Source of the DNA: Bacillota bacterium
Lineage (GTDB): Bacteria > Bacillota > Clostridia > Clostridiales > Clostridiaceae
Assembly: GCA_023424785.1 (NCBI GenBank)
Contig: JAFADP010000075.1
Span: forward strand, 1 to 29,477
Direction: 5' to 3'
DNA length: 29,477 bases
Below the pieces are notes generated by a model that made no database searches, was not told where the DNA came from, and worked only from the letters and a program-made list of their open reading frames with translations. The position numbers were made by a program, and so were the translations under genes. Below, piece after piece: positions 21,537 to 28,971 of the stretch; the first letter of the stretch is position 1, and each line of letters starts with the position of its first letter.

Positions 21537-23060
21537 ATGAAAGAAAAACAATTTAACTACAAGATTCTTATGTTAACAACACTTATAATATCAGGGTGTT
21601 CAATTATATATGAAGTACTAATAAGTTCTGTGAGCTCTTATTTAGTTGGAGATAGTATAAAACAATTTTCTATAACAATAGGAATTTATATGTGTGCTAT
21701 GGGAGTTGGATCATATATATCTAAATTTATAAGAAAAAATATGTTTGACTGGTTTGTATTTGTTGAAATAGGGGTAGGGTTTATAGGTGGAATAAGTTCA
21801 ATAATATTATTTTTATCTAATATATACCTTGAGTCCTATGCTTTAATTATGTACTTACAAATAATTATTATAGGAACATTAGTAGGGCTAGAAATTCCAT
21901 TATTAACAAGAATAATAGAAAGTAATACAAAAAATTTAAGAGTAACATTATCAAGTATATTTAGCTTTGATTATATTGGAGGACTTATAGGGTCAATAGC
22001 ATTTCCTTTATTGCTATTACCTAATTTAGGCTACTTTACAACAGCATTTATTACAGGAGCATTAAATATAGTTGTTTCTATAATAATAATATTTTCATAT
22101 AAGGATTATATAAATAATATAAAAATATTTAAGGCAATATCATTTATAACATTGGGAATAATGATATTTGGATCCATTTTCTCAGAAAATATAGCATATT
22201 CAATAGAAAATAATTTATATAGAGATAAAATAATCTTATCAACTCAAACTCAATATCAAAAAATAGTAGTAACCAAACACAAAGATGATTTAAGATTATT
22301 TATAAATGGAAATATACAATTTTCATCTATGGATGAATATAGATATCATGAGGCTTTAGTACATATACCTATGTCTGTTGTAGAGAAAAAAGAAAAGATA
22401 CTAATACTAGGTGGTGGTGATGGCCTAGCAGCTAGAGAAATATTAAAATATAAGGATGTAGAAAAAATAACTTTAGTAGATTTAGATAATGAAATGGTTG
22501 AATTATGTAAGACTAACAATGATATAGTTAAATTAAATGAAGGGTCATTAAGTAATTCAAAGGTAAATATTATTAATAACGATGCATATAAATTTTTAGA
22601 AAATAACAAAGAGATATATGATGTAATATTAGTTGATTTGCCAGATCCTAATGATGATAGTTTAAATAAGTTATACACAAATATATTCTATAGATTATGT
22701 GCAAATAGTCTTTCTGAAGATGGAGTTATGGCAATACAATCAACTAGTCCATACTATGCAAAAAATGCTTTTTGGTGTATAAATAAAACGTTAGAGAGTG
22801 AAGGATTAAATGTAGTACCATATCATGTACAGGTACCATCCTTTGGAGACTGGGGATTTCAATTAGCATCAAAAAAAGAAATAAATAAAGAAAATATAAA
22901 CCTAAAGGTAGAAACTAAATTCTTGAATAAAGAGAATATAGCTGGTCTATTTCTATTTGCAGAAGATGAAATAGTAGATAAGGATAGTATTATAACAAAT
23001 ACATTATCAAGACCACAATTAATAACATACTACCTAGAGGCGGAGAAAAACTGGAGATAA
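21537..23060 (+). CDS. Membrane-anchored spermidine synthase-like protein
   Basis: The protein (507 residues) joins about six or seven N-terminal membrane helices (1-215) to a cytoplasmic spermidine-synthase-type Rossmann methyltransferase fold (about 235-480). The catalytic half has HEALVHIPMS, GGGDGLAARE (292-301), VDLDNEM (314-320), DLPDPND (367-373, where the catalytic Asp is expected) and TSP (403-405). Family members transfer an aminopropyl group from decarboxylated SAM to putrescine, but the membrane-fused versions in this context have no proven substrate. No speA, speD or speB is in the window. GAGGAG precedes the ATG. It is the last gene of the DUF4178-DUF350 module; rlmH follows after 17 nt and may be partly co-transcribed. 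Confidence 0.88.
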   Translation: MKEKQFNYKILMLTTLIISGCSIIYEVLISSVSSYLVGDSIKQFSITIGIYMCAMGVGSYISKFIRKNMFDWFVFVEIGVGFIGGISSIILFLSNIYLESYALIMYLQIIIIGTLVGLEIPLLTRIIESNTKNLRVTLSSIFSFDYIGGLIGSIAFPLLLLPNLGYFTTAFITGALNIVVSIIIIFSYKDYINNIKIFKAISFITLGIMIFGSIFSENIAYSIENNLYRDKIILSTQTQYQKIVVTKHKDDLRLFINGNIQFSSMDEYRYHEALVHIPMSVVEKKEKILILGGGDGLAAREILKYKDVEKITLVDLDNEMVELCKTNNDIVKLNEGSLSNSKVNIINNDAYKFLENNKEIYDVILVDLPDPNDDSLNKLYTNIFYRLCANSLSEDGVMAIQSTSPYYAKNAFWCINKTLESEGLNVVPYHVQVPSFGDWGFQLASKKEINKENINLKVETKFLNKENIAGLFLFAEDEIVDKDSIITNTLSRPQLITYYLEAEKNWR

Positions 23061-23077
23061 GAAGGAGAAGTTTACAT

Positions 23078-23557
23078 ATGAATATATCAGTTATTGCTGT
23101 TGGGAAGTTAAAGGAAAAATATTTAAAGCAGGCTATTGATGAGTATTCTAAGAGATTAAGTAGATACTGTAAATTAGATATAATAGAACTACCAGATGAG
23201 AAAACACCTGATAATGCTTCAGATAAAGAAGAAGAACAAATAAGAGATAAAGAAGGAAAGTTAATATTATCTAAAATAAGAGATAATGCATATGTAGTAG
23301 CTATGGACTTAAAGGGAAAAGAACTATCATCAGAAGAATTTGCAAAGTTCATATCTAACTGTGGAGTTATGGGTAATTCTAACATAGTATTTGTTATAGG
23401 TGGAAGTTTAGGGTTATCAGATGAAGTAAGAAAAAGGGCAAACTATAAATTATGTTTTTCTAAGATGACTTTTCCACATCAACTATTTAGAGTTATGTTA
23501 CTAGAACAAGTTTATAGAGGCTTTAGAATAAATAATAATGAACCGTATCACAAGTAA
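23078..23557 (+). CDS. rlmH: 23S rRNA pseudouridine-1915 N3-methyltransferase
   Basis: RlmH methylates pseudouridine 1915 in helix 69 of 23S rRNA using SAM. The 159 residues match the normal length. The SPOUT-fold landmarks are VGKLKEKYLKQAIDEYSKRL at the N-terminus, FVIGGSLGLSDEV (GGSLG at 108-112) for SAM binding, and FPHQLFRVMLLEQVYR (132-147) leading to the C-terminal EPYHK. AAGGAG is about nine nt before the ATG. The gene is intact, and its last codons form one arm of a 19-bp direct repeat (23540-23558, repeated at 24670-24688), the pattern of an integration site. In staphylococci the same position in rlmH (orfX) receives SCC elements. Confidence 0.97.
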   Translation: MNISVIAVGKLKEKYLKQAIDEYSKRLSRYCKLDIIELPDEKTPDNASDKEEEQIRDKEGKLILSKIRDNAYVVAMDLKGKELSSEEFAKFISNCGVMGNSNIVFVIGGSLGLSDEVRKRANYKLCFSKMTFPHQLFRVMLLEQVYRGFRINNNEPYHK

Positions 23558-23558
23558 G
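23540..23558 (+). repeat. Direct repeat, copy 1 (att-like, rlmH 3' end)
   Basis: The 19-mer GAACCGTATCACAAGTAAG covers the final codons (EPYHK) and stop of rlmH. An exact second copy lies at 24670-24688. It is the left boundary of a probable integrated cassette. Confidence 0.75.
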
Positions 23559-23591
23559 GTAGCGCGGATGATAAGAGTAAAAATTTAGATA

Positions 23592-23613
23592 TATAACTTA
23601 GATCTTAGTTATA
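23592..23613. repeat. 22-bp palindrome inside the cassette
   Basis: TATAACT-T-AGATCT-T-AGTTATA is symmetrical except for one matched T-T position. It has no T-run, so it is more like a protein-binding site than a terminator. It sits about 100 bp before the regulator gene and 35 bp inside the cassette. Confidence 0.5.
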
Positions 23614-23709
23614 CTTAAAAAATAATTAGTACGATAATATATGTATAGATAATATCGATAAAAGTATATTACTAAAAATTATAATTGTTAGTATGAGGAG
23701 TGATTATAC

Positions 23710-24579
23710 ATGGATATGCTTACCAATTTCAATAAAGTTATGGAGTATATAGAAATGCATTTAGAAGAAGAAATAGACTTTAATATGGTTTCAAAGATTG
23801 CAGGAGTATCTGAGTATCATTTTAGAAAGATGTTTTCGTATCTTTCAGGTATGACACTTTCGAGCTATATAAGAAAAAGAAGGCTATCTAAAGCAAGTTT
23901 TGATTTAATGCAAAAAGATATAAAAATAATTGATATAGCTATAAAATATGGATATGATTCAGCAGATGGATTTAGTAGGGCATTTAAAGAATGGTTTGGT
24001 GTGAATCCTTCAGAGATTAAAGATGCTAAGAATCTTAAAGTATTTCCTTGTATGACTTTTCAATTAACTATTAAAGGAGGAAGTAATATGAATTATCGTA
24101 TTGAAAAAAAAGAAGCTTTTAAATTAGTAGGAGTTAAAGGTCAAGTTCCTATTGTGTTTGAAGGTATAAATCAAGAAATAATGAAAATAGCACAAAGTAT
24201 AACAGAAGAACAAAGAAAATTATTACAATCATATAGAAATGAAGATGTTAAAACTGTTGTTAACGCTTCATTTGATTTTGATGATAAAAGGTATGAAGAA
24301 AAAGGTAACTTAAATCACTTAATTGGATCTATAACTACTCTAGATATAGATTTTGGTGAATTTGATGTTGTAGAAGTTCCTGCTTGTACTTGGGCAATTT
24401 TTTCTTGTAAAGGACCATTTCCAACTGTATTTCAAGATACATGGGGAAAAATTTTATCTGAATGGTTGCCATCTTCAAATTATGAATTAATAAACGTTCC
24501 AGAAATATCTTTCAATAGAGATATGTCAGATATGCAAAATGTTTATAGCGAAATTTGGATTGGGGTAAAAGAAAAGTAA
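23710..24579 (+). CDS. AraC-family regulator with GyrI-like effector-binding domain
   Basis: This 289-residue protein has an N-terminal AraC/XylS DNA-binding domain (about 1-110) with two helix-turn-helix units: DFNMVSKIAGVSEYHFRKMF and IIDIAIKYGYDSADGFSRAFKEWFGVNPSEI. A C-terminal GyrI-like domain (about 125-289) is of the kind that binds drugs or lipophilic cations in Rob- and BmrR-like regulators; it has the typical GKILSEWLPSSNYEL and final WIGVKEK. It probably senses a toxic small molecule. GAGGAG lies nine nt before the ATG. It is the only gene between the two 19-bp repeats and has its own terminator. No recombinase gene is with it. It may regulate genes elsewhere or itself. Confidence 0.9.
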   Translation: MDMLTNFNKVMEYIEMHLEEEIDFNMVSKIAGVSEYHFRKMFSYLSGMTLSSYIRKRRLSKASFDLMQKDIKIIDIAIKYGYDSADGFSRAFKEWFGVNPSEIKDAKNLKVFPCMTFQLTIKGGSNMNYRIEKKEAFKLVGVKGQVPIVFEGINQEIMKIAQSITEEQRKLLQSYRNEDVKTVVNASFDFDDKRYEEKGNLNHLIGSITTLDIDFGEFDVVEVPACTWAIFSCKGPFPTVFQDTWGKILSEWLPSSNYELINVPEISFNRDMSDMQNVYSEIWIGVKEK

Positions 24580-24611
24580 TTAGAACTGAAATTTTATTCT
24601 ATATCACAGTT

Positions 24612-24644
24612 AAAGGTACCTTGAATAATTTAAGGTGCCTTTTG
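24612..24644 (+). terminator. Terminator after the AraC-type gene
   Basis: AAAGGTACCTT pairs with AAGGTGCCTTT (one G-U pair) around a 9-nt loop, followed by a short T-tract. Confidence 0.7.
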
Positions 24645-24669
24645 ATACTTATTTAGAATAACTATTAAG

Positions 24670-24688
24670 GAACCGTATCACAAGTAAG
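24670..24688 (+). repeat. Direct repeat, copy 2 (att-like)
   Basis: This is an exact second copy of GAACCGTATCACAAGTAAG, the rlmH gene end. It is not attached to any rlmH coding sequence; the bases outside it differ from those around copy 1. It marks the right end of the first cassette and the left end of the tet(P)-bearing segment. Confidence 0.75.
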
Positions 24689-25012
24689 TGCGAACTTTAC
24701 CAAAATTGGATATATAAATGAAAGGTAGGTCTGCTTTAATTCTGCAATGAAACTCACAAAAATCTAAAATTTGAATTTTTGTAGGTTATTGTAGTTTTAT
24801 TCATAGGTTCTTCGTTTTTCACCTATTTCAGCAAATTAGAATTTGTTTTTTCTAATCTATAGTATTGAAAGAAATTGTAAAACATTCCACAAATATATTT
24901 TTTATATTCATTTCAGATTTAGGTTAAAGTTAGTAGTTATTCTTTTGTGTATATAAGTTATTTGAAGTAATAAAGTTTCAATTGAATTTGGATAAATATG
25001 AATATAAAAGTA
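24689..25012. other. Non-coding DNA between the att-like repeat and the tet(P) promoter
   Basis: There is no supported ORF. It contains small dyads, including ACAAAAAT (24756-24763) with ATTTTTGT (24775-24782), and a CAAATTAGAATTTG palindrome near 24832. I cannot assign a function. Confidence 0.45.
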
Positions 25013-25041
25013 TTGAAAAAAAATAAAAGTTTATATATAAT
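25013..25041 (+). promoter_or_regulatory. Probable tet(P) operon promoter
   Basis: TTGAAA (25013-25018), a 17-bp spacer and a perfect TATAAT (25036-25041) give a start near 25048, about 528 bp before tetA. From memory, the published C. perfringens tet(P) promoter lies about 529 bp upstream of tetA(P), an excellent match. Confidence 0.8.
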
Positions 25042-25095
25042 GTAATTATACTAAAATATAAACATGAAAAATATAAATGTAAAGGAGATGTAAAT

Positions 25096-25122
25096 ATGCG
25101 CAAAGAGGTAGTTTTTAACTAA
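25096..25122 (+). CDS. Possible 8-codon leader peptide of the tet(P) operon
   Basis: ATG follows the strong ribosome binding site AAAGGAGATG and encodes MRKEVVFN then stop. The position about 50 nt into the long leader, ahead of two terminators, is typical of attenuation peptides in drug-resistance operons, where ribosome behaviour sets RNA folding. It is too short for sequence evidence of its own. Confidence 0.45.
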   Translation: MRKEVVFN

Positions 25123-25298
25123 ACTAACTGAATAAGGATTATTTTAAAAAGTATATGAAAAAAATCTTGGATAACTCAAGGTTTATTTGTGGTAGAAACA
25201 ATTATTAATAATATTGATATTACCATGTCTATTTGTGTACTCTAAAAATAATCAGTATTATAATGAGCATATTACATCTTTATTTGAAGAATAGGAAA

Positions 25299-25323
25299 AC
25301 TGTGTTCTAAACACGGTATTTTT
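25299..25323 (+). terminator. First leader terminator of tet(P)
   Basis: ACTGTGT (25299-25305) pairs with ACACGGT (25311-25317), one G-U pair, followed by ATTTTT. Confidence 0.65.
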
Positions 25324-25360
25324 ATGCCTATTTTTACTATATTTATAGATATGATATAAG

Positions 25361-25404
25361 ACTTTAATTTGCATAGCTTAATCATAAGTTATATAAATTA
25401 AAGT
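25361..25404 (+). promoter_or_regulatory. Large leader hairpin between the two terminators
   Basis: ACTTTAATTT (25361-25370) pairs with AAATTAAAGT (25395-25404), and ATAGCTTA pairs with TAAGTTAT inside, leaving loop ATCA. The symmetrical internal loop and length suggest a folded RNA element that could help or block the following terminator. Confidence 0.55.
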
Positions 25405-25444
25405 TGTATATTTCATGTTTATATTTAGGTTATATAATTATGAG

Positions 25445-25480
25445 GCTGTAAGTGAATTATGTTCACTTACAGCTTTTTTT
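25445..25480 (+). terminator. Main leader terminator of tet(P) (attenuator)
   Basis: A perfect 12-bp stem, GCTGTAAGTGAA with TTCACTTACAGC around TTATG, is followed by seven T. It lies about 95 bp before tetA and must be read through for resistance genes to be expressed. A terminator near tetA(P) is known in the C. perfringens operon. Confidence 0.92.
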
Positions 25481-25499
25481 ATTTAAGGAGATTATTTTG

Positions 25500-25583
25500 A
25501 TGATTTATATATTTAAATATGAAGATTATGAAAAACAAATAAATTTTTTTAAAAATACTAGGATGGTGATTATTAATGGTTAA
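25500..25583 (+). CDS. Possible 27-codon ORF coupled to tetA
   Basis: ATG at 25500 follows TAAGGAG at 25484-25490 and encodes 27 residues (MIYIFKYEDYEKQINFF at its start, ending VIING). Its stop overlaps the first codons of tetA, which starts at 25576 with a weaker ribosome binding site. Translation of this ORF would carry ribosomes to the tetA start. I do not recognise the peptide. Confidence 0.5.
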   Translation: MIYIFKYEDYEKQINFFKNTRMVIING

Positions 25584-26838
25584 TAAACTTTCAGCATATA
25601 AAACTTATTTATTATTTTCAGCTATTACAGCAATGTGTTTTTCACTAGTAGCTACAGTTATGATAGTGTATCACATTGAAACGGTGCATTTAAATCCACT
25701 TCAGCTTATACTTGTTGGAACTACTTTAGAAGTAGCATGCTTTATATTTGAAATTCCTACAGGAATAGTTGCAGATGTGTACAGTCGTAAACTATCTATT
25801 GTTATTGGTGTAGTTTTAACAGGAGTGGGATTTATTTTAGAAGGTTCTATTTCTAGTTTCGTTTTCGTACTTGTAGCACAGATTGTATGGGGATTAGGTT
25901 CTACTTTTATTAGTGGATCTGTTGAAGCTTGGATTGCGGAAGAAGAGAAAGATAAAGATTTGGATAAAATTTATATAAAGGGAGCACAAGCAGGACAGAT
26001 AGGATCGGTTATTGGAATAGTACTAAGCACTGTAATAGCTAATTTATCTGTAAGACTACCTATTATAGTTAGTGGAGTCTTATTTATAATTCTTGCATTA
26101 TTTTTATGGTTATATATGCCAGAAAATAATTTTAAATCATCTGCTCCAGAGGATTTAAATACTTTTAAAAAGATGGGATATACCTTTAAATCTGGTCTTA
26201 AATTTATAAAAAATAAACCTATAATTATAATTTTGCTTTCAGTAACTTTATTTTATGGATTATCCAGTGAAGGTTATGATAGACTTTCTAATATGCATTT
26301 TTTACAAGATACTATGCTTCCTAAACTTGGAAACCTTAAACCAGTGACTTGGTTCGGAATTTTTGGAATTGCAGGAATGATATTGAGTGCTATAGTAATG
26401 CATTTTATGGAAAAGAAGCTTAAGGATGATGATAAGAATAAAAATGGAAAGCTGTTATTATGTATAAATATATTTTATATATCATTTATGTTCATATTTG
26501 CTATTACAAAAAGATTTAACTTAATGCTAATAGCTTATTTAGCGACAAGTACCTTTAGAACTATAAATGAACCTATATTTAGTGCATGGCTTAATGGACA
26601 TATAGATGACAAGGCCAGATCTACTGTACTTTCTATAAATGGACAAATAAATTCCTTAGGTCAAATTTTAGGTGGACCAATTATAGGAATCATAGCTACA
26701 AATATTTCAGTGAGTATGGGTATAGCATGTACTTCGTTATTAGTAACACCGGTATTAGTGTTATATATTGTTGCTATGATAATGGATAAAAAGGTGGTTG
26801 ATAGAGTTGGAGGTATTGATTATGAAGAAAATAATTAA
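25576..26838 (+). CDS. tetA(P): Tetracycline efflux protein TetA(P)
   Basis: TetA(P) is a major-facilitator drug:proton antiporter that exports tetracycline and is unlike Gram-negative Tet pumps. The 420 residues match the known protein. About twelve membrane helices are seen. In helix 2 the acidic residues Glu52 and Glu59, reported as essential in TetA(P), are present in TLEVACFIFEIPTG, and the motif A segment GIVADVYSRK has Asp67 and Arg71. The gene begins the tetA(P)-tetB(P) operon and its end overlaps tetB(P) by 17 nt, as in C. perfringens. Expression is expected to be controlled by the leader terminators upstream. Whether sequence changes affect function cannot be judged. Confidence 0.9.
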   Translation: MVNKLSAYKTYLLFSAITAMCFSLVATVMIVYHIETVHLNPLQLILVGTTLEVACFIFEIPTGIVADVYSRKLSIVIGVVLTGVGFILEGSISSFVFVLVAQIVWGLGSTFISGSVEAWIAEEEKDKDLDKIYIKGAQAGQIGSVIGIVLSTVIANLSVRLPIIVSGVLFIILALFLWLYMPENNFKSSAPEDLNTFKKMGYTFKSGLKFIKNKPIIIILLSVTLFYGLSSEGYDRLSNMHFLQDTMLPKLGNLKPVTWFGIFGIAGMILSAIVMHFMEKKLKDDDKNKNGKLLLCINIFYISFMFIFAITKRFNLMLIAYLATSTFRTINEPIFSAWLNGHIDDKARSTVLSINGQINSLGQILGGPIIGIIATNISVSMGIACTSLLVTPVLVLYIVAMIMDKKVVDRVGGIDYEENN

Positions 26839-28780
26839 TATAGGAATCGTAGCACACGTGGATGCAGGAAAAACAACTATAACAGAAAACTTATTATATT
26901 ATAGTGGAGCTATAAAATCAGTTGGAAGAGTTGATTTAGGCAATACACAGACGGATTCTATGGAGCTTGAGCGTAAGAGAGGGATTACCATTAAATCATC
27001 AACCATATCTTTTAATTGGAATAATGTCAAGGTTAATATTGTTGATACTCCAGGACATGTGGATTTTATTTCGGAAGTTGAACGTTCATTAAGTGTTTTA
27101 GATGGAGCGATACTAGTTATATCAGGAGTAGAGGGTATTCAGTCACAAACAAGAATATTATTTGAGACATTAAAGGAGTTAAACATTCCAACAATAATTT
27201 TTGTAAATAAGCTAGATAGAATTGGGGCAAATTTCAATAAAGTATTTGAAGATATAAAGAAGAATATGTCCAATAAAGTAGTTAGATTACAAGAAGTATA
27301 TGATGTAGGAAGCAAAGCTGTTTATATAAAAAAACTATTTGATACATGCATGATAAATGATGATGCTATTGATGTTTTATCAGACTTAGACGAAGCATTT
27401 TTAGAAAGATATATTGGTGGAATAGAACCTGATAAAGAAGAAATACAAGAAAAGCTTTCATTATATGCAAGTGAAGGAAGTCTATATCCAGTATTTTGTG
27501 GTGCGGCAGCAATTGGACTTGGAGTTGAAGACTTATTAGATGGAATTTGTAGTTATTTTCCATTTGCAGGTGATGATTGTGAAAGTGATTTATCTGGAGT
27601 AGTATTTAAAATCGAAAGAACAAGTAAAAATGAAAAGAAGGTTTATGTAAGATTATTTGGAGGAAAAATATCTGTAAGAGATAAAATTCAAGTACCTAAT
27701 AAGGAGATAGCAGAAAAAGTAAAGAAAATTAATAGGTTAGAAAATGGGGGAGTTGTTGAAGCACAGAGGATAGAAGCAGGGGATATAGGTATTTTATATG
27801 GACTTACAAGTTTCCAAGTGGGAGATGTTATTGGAATTTCAAATGATAAAATTAAAAATATATCTATAGCTAAACCAGCATTAAAAACAACAATTTCTGC
27901 AATTGATAAAGAAAAAAATCCAGAGCTATTTAAAGCATTAACATTACTTGCAGAGGAAGATCCACTACTAGAATTAGAGATGAATGACATAGATAAAGAA
28001 ATTTATGTCAACTTATTCGGTGAAGTTCAAATGGAAATACTAAGTTCCATGTTAGATGATTTATATGGAATAAAAGTAGAGTTTTCGAATATTGAGACTA
28101 TCTATAAGGAAACACCTAAAGGTTTTGGAGCGTCAATAATGCATATGCAGGAAGACTTAAATCCATTTTGGGCGACAGTAGGCTTAGAAATAGAACCAGC
28201 AGGGAGAGGCGAAGGTCTTAGGTATATTTCTAATGTTTCAGTAGGGTCATTGCCAAAATCTTTTCAAAATGCAATTGAAGAAGCAGTTATTAAGACAAGT
28301 AAACAAGGATTATTTGGATGGGAGGTTACAGATGTAAAAGTCACTCTTAGCTGTGGTGAATTTTTTAGTCCAGCCAGCACTCCAGCAGATTTTAGAAATG
28401 TGACACCTATGGTATTCATGGAAGCATTATATAAAGCACAAACTGTTTTATTAGAGCCATTACATGAGTTTGAGTTAAAGATTCCTCAAAATGCTTTAAG
28501 CAAAGCGGTATGGGATTTAGAAACTATGAGGGCAACCTTTGATAATCCTATTGTTATAGGGGATGAATTCTCAATAAAGGGATTAATTCCAGTAGAAAAT
28601 TCAAAAGAATATAAAATGAAAATAGCTTCATATACAGAAGGTAGAGGAATGTTTGTGACAAAATTTTATGGGTATAAGGAAGCTTCAGCTGAATTTTCAA
28701 AAGCACGCAAAAAAACAACGTATGATCCATTGAATAAAAAAGAGTATTTGCTTCATAAACTAAACGCAATTAGAGATTAA
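26822..28780 (+). CDS. tetB(P): Ribosomal protection protein TetB(P)
   Basis: TetB(P) is an EF-G-like GTPase of the TetM/TetO family that removes tetracycline from the ribosome. The 652 residues match TetB(P). GTPase motifs: AHVDAGKTT (11-19), DTPGHVDF (75-82), NKLD (129-132). EF-G-like domains follow, with the C-terminal LEPLHEFELKIP and FSPASTPADFRN segments. I use the ATG at 26822, with GGAGG eight nt upstream, rather than a TTG 24 nt earlier that precedes that site. This gives a 17-nt overlap with tetA(P), the hallmark of the tet(P) operon. A strong terminator follows the stop codon. Alone, TetB(P) usually gives weaker resistance than the pump. Confidence 0.92.
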   Translation: MKKIINIGIVAHVDAGKTTITENLLYYSGAIKSVGRVDLGNTQTDSMELERKRGITIKSSTISFNWNNVKVNIVDTPGHVDFISEVERSLSVLDGAILVISGVEGIQSQTRILFETLKELNIPTIIFVNKLDRIGANFNKVFEDIKKNMSNKVVRLQEVYDVGSKAVYIKKLFDTCMINDDAIDVLSDLDEAFLERYIGGIEPDKEEIQEKLSLYASEGSLYPVFCGAAAIGLGVEDLLDGICSYFPFAGDDCESDLSGVVFKIERTSKNEKKVYVRLFGGKISVRDKIQVPNKEIAEKVKKINRLENGGVVEAQRIEAGDIGILYGLTSFQVGDVIGISNDKIKNISIAKPALKTTISAIDKEKNPELFKALTLLAEEDPLLELEMNDIDKEIYVNLFGEVQMEILSSMLDDLYGIKVEFSNIETIYKETPKGFGASIMHMQEDLNPFWATVGLEIEPAGRGEGLRYISNVSVGSLPKSFQNAIEEAVIKTSKQGLFGWEVTDVKVTLSCGEFFSPASTPADFRNVTPMVFMEALYKAQTVLLEPLHEFELKIPQNALSKAVWDLETMRATFDNPIVIGDEFSIKGLIPVENSKEYKMKIASYTEGRGMFVTKFYGYKEASAEFSKARKKTTYDPLNKKEYLLHKLNAIRD

Positions 28781-28846
28781 ATTTAAATAGATAAGTTAAA
28801 TTTTTATATGTAGGATTTAAATATAAGACATTCAAAGCCTAAAAGT

Positions 28847-28889
28847 AAAGGAAGGGTCGTCTGAAGAAGATGAAGACCCTTCCTTTTTT
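28847..28889 (+). terminator. Terminator of the tet(P) operon
   Basis: AAAGGAAGGGTC pairs with GACCCTTCC around a purine-rich loop, followed by six T. Confidence 0.9.
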
Positions 28890-28906
28890 CATGTTACTAT
28901 GCTTAA

Positions 28907-28935
28907 TTGTAAGTGCTTGAAATTTGTAATATAAT
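28907..28935 (+). promoter_or_regulatory. Promoter of the YcxB-like gene
   Basis: TTGTAA (28907-28912), a 17-bp spacer and TATAAT (28930-28935). Confidence 0.6.
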
Positions 28936-28971
28936 GTAAATAAAGTTTTTAATAATAAGGGGACGGCACAA

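Noticed and set aside
22990..23385. Minus-strand 131-codon ORF over rlmH
   Set aside because: rlmH on the plus strand is unmistakable, and this ORF has no ribosome binding site.
25440..25451. Mini-ORF ATG-AGG-CTG-TAA (MRL) at the base of the tet(P) terminator
   Set aside because: MRL recalls a macrolide-stalling motif, but there is no strong ribosome binding site and the operon is for tetracycline, so I regard it as chance.
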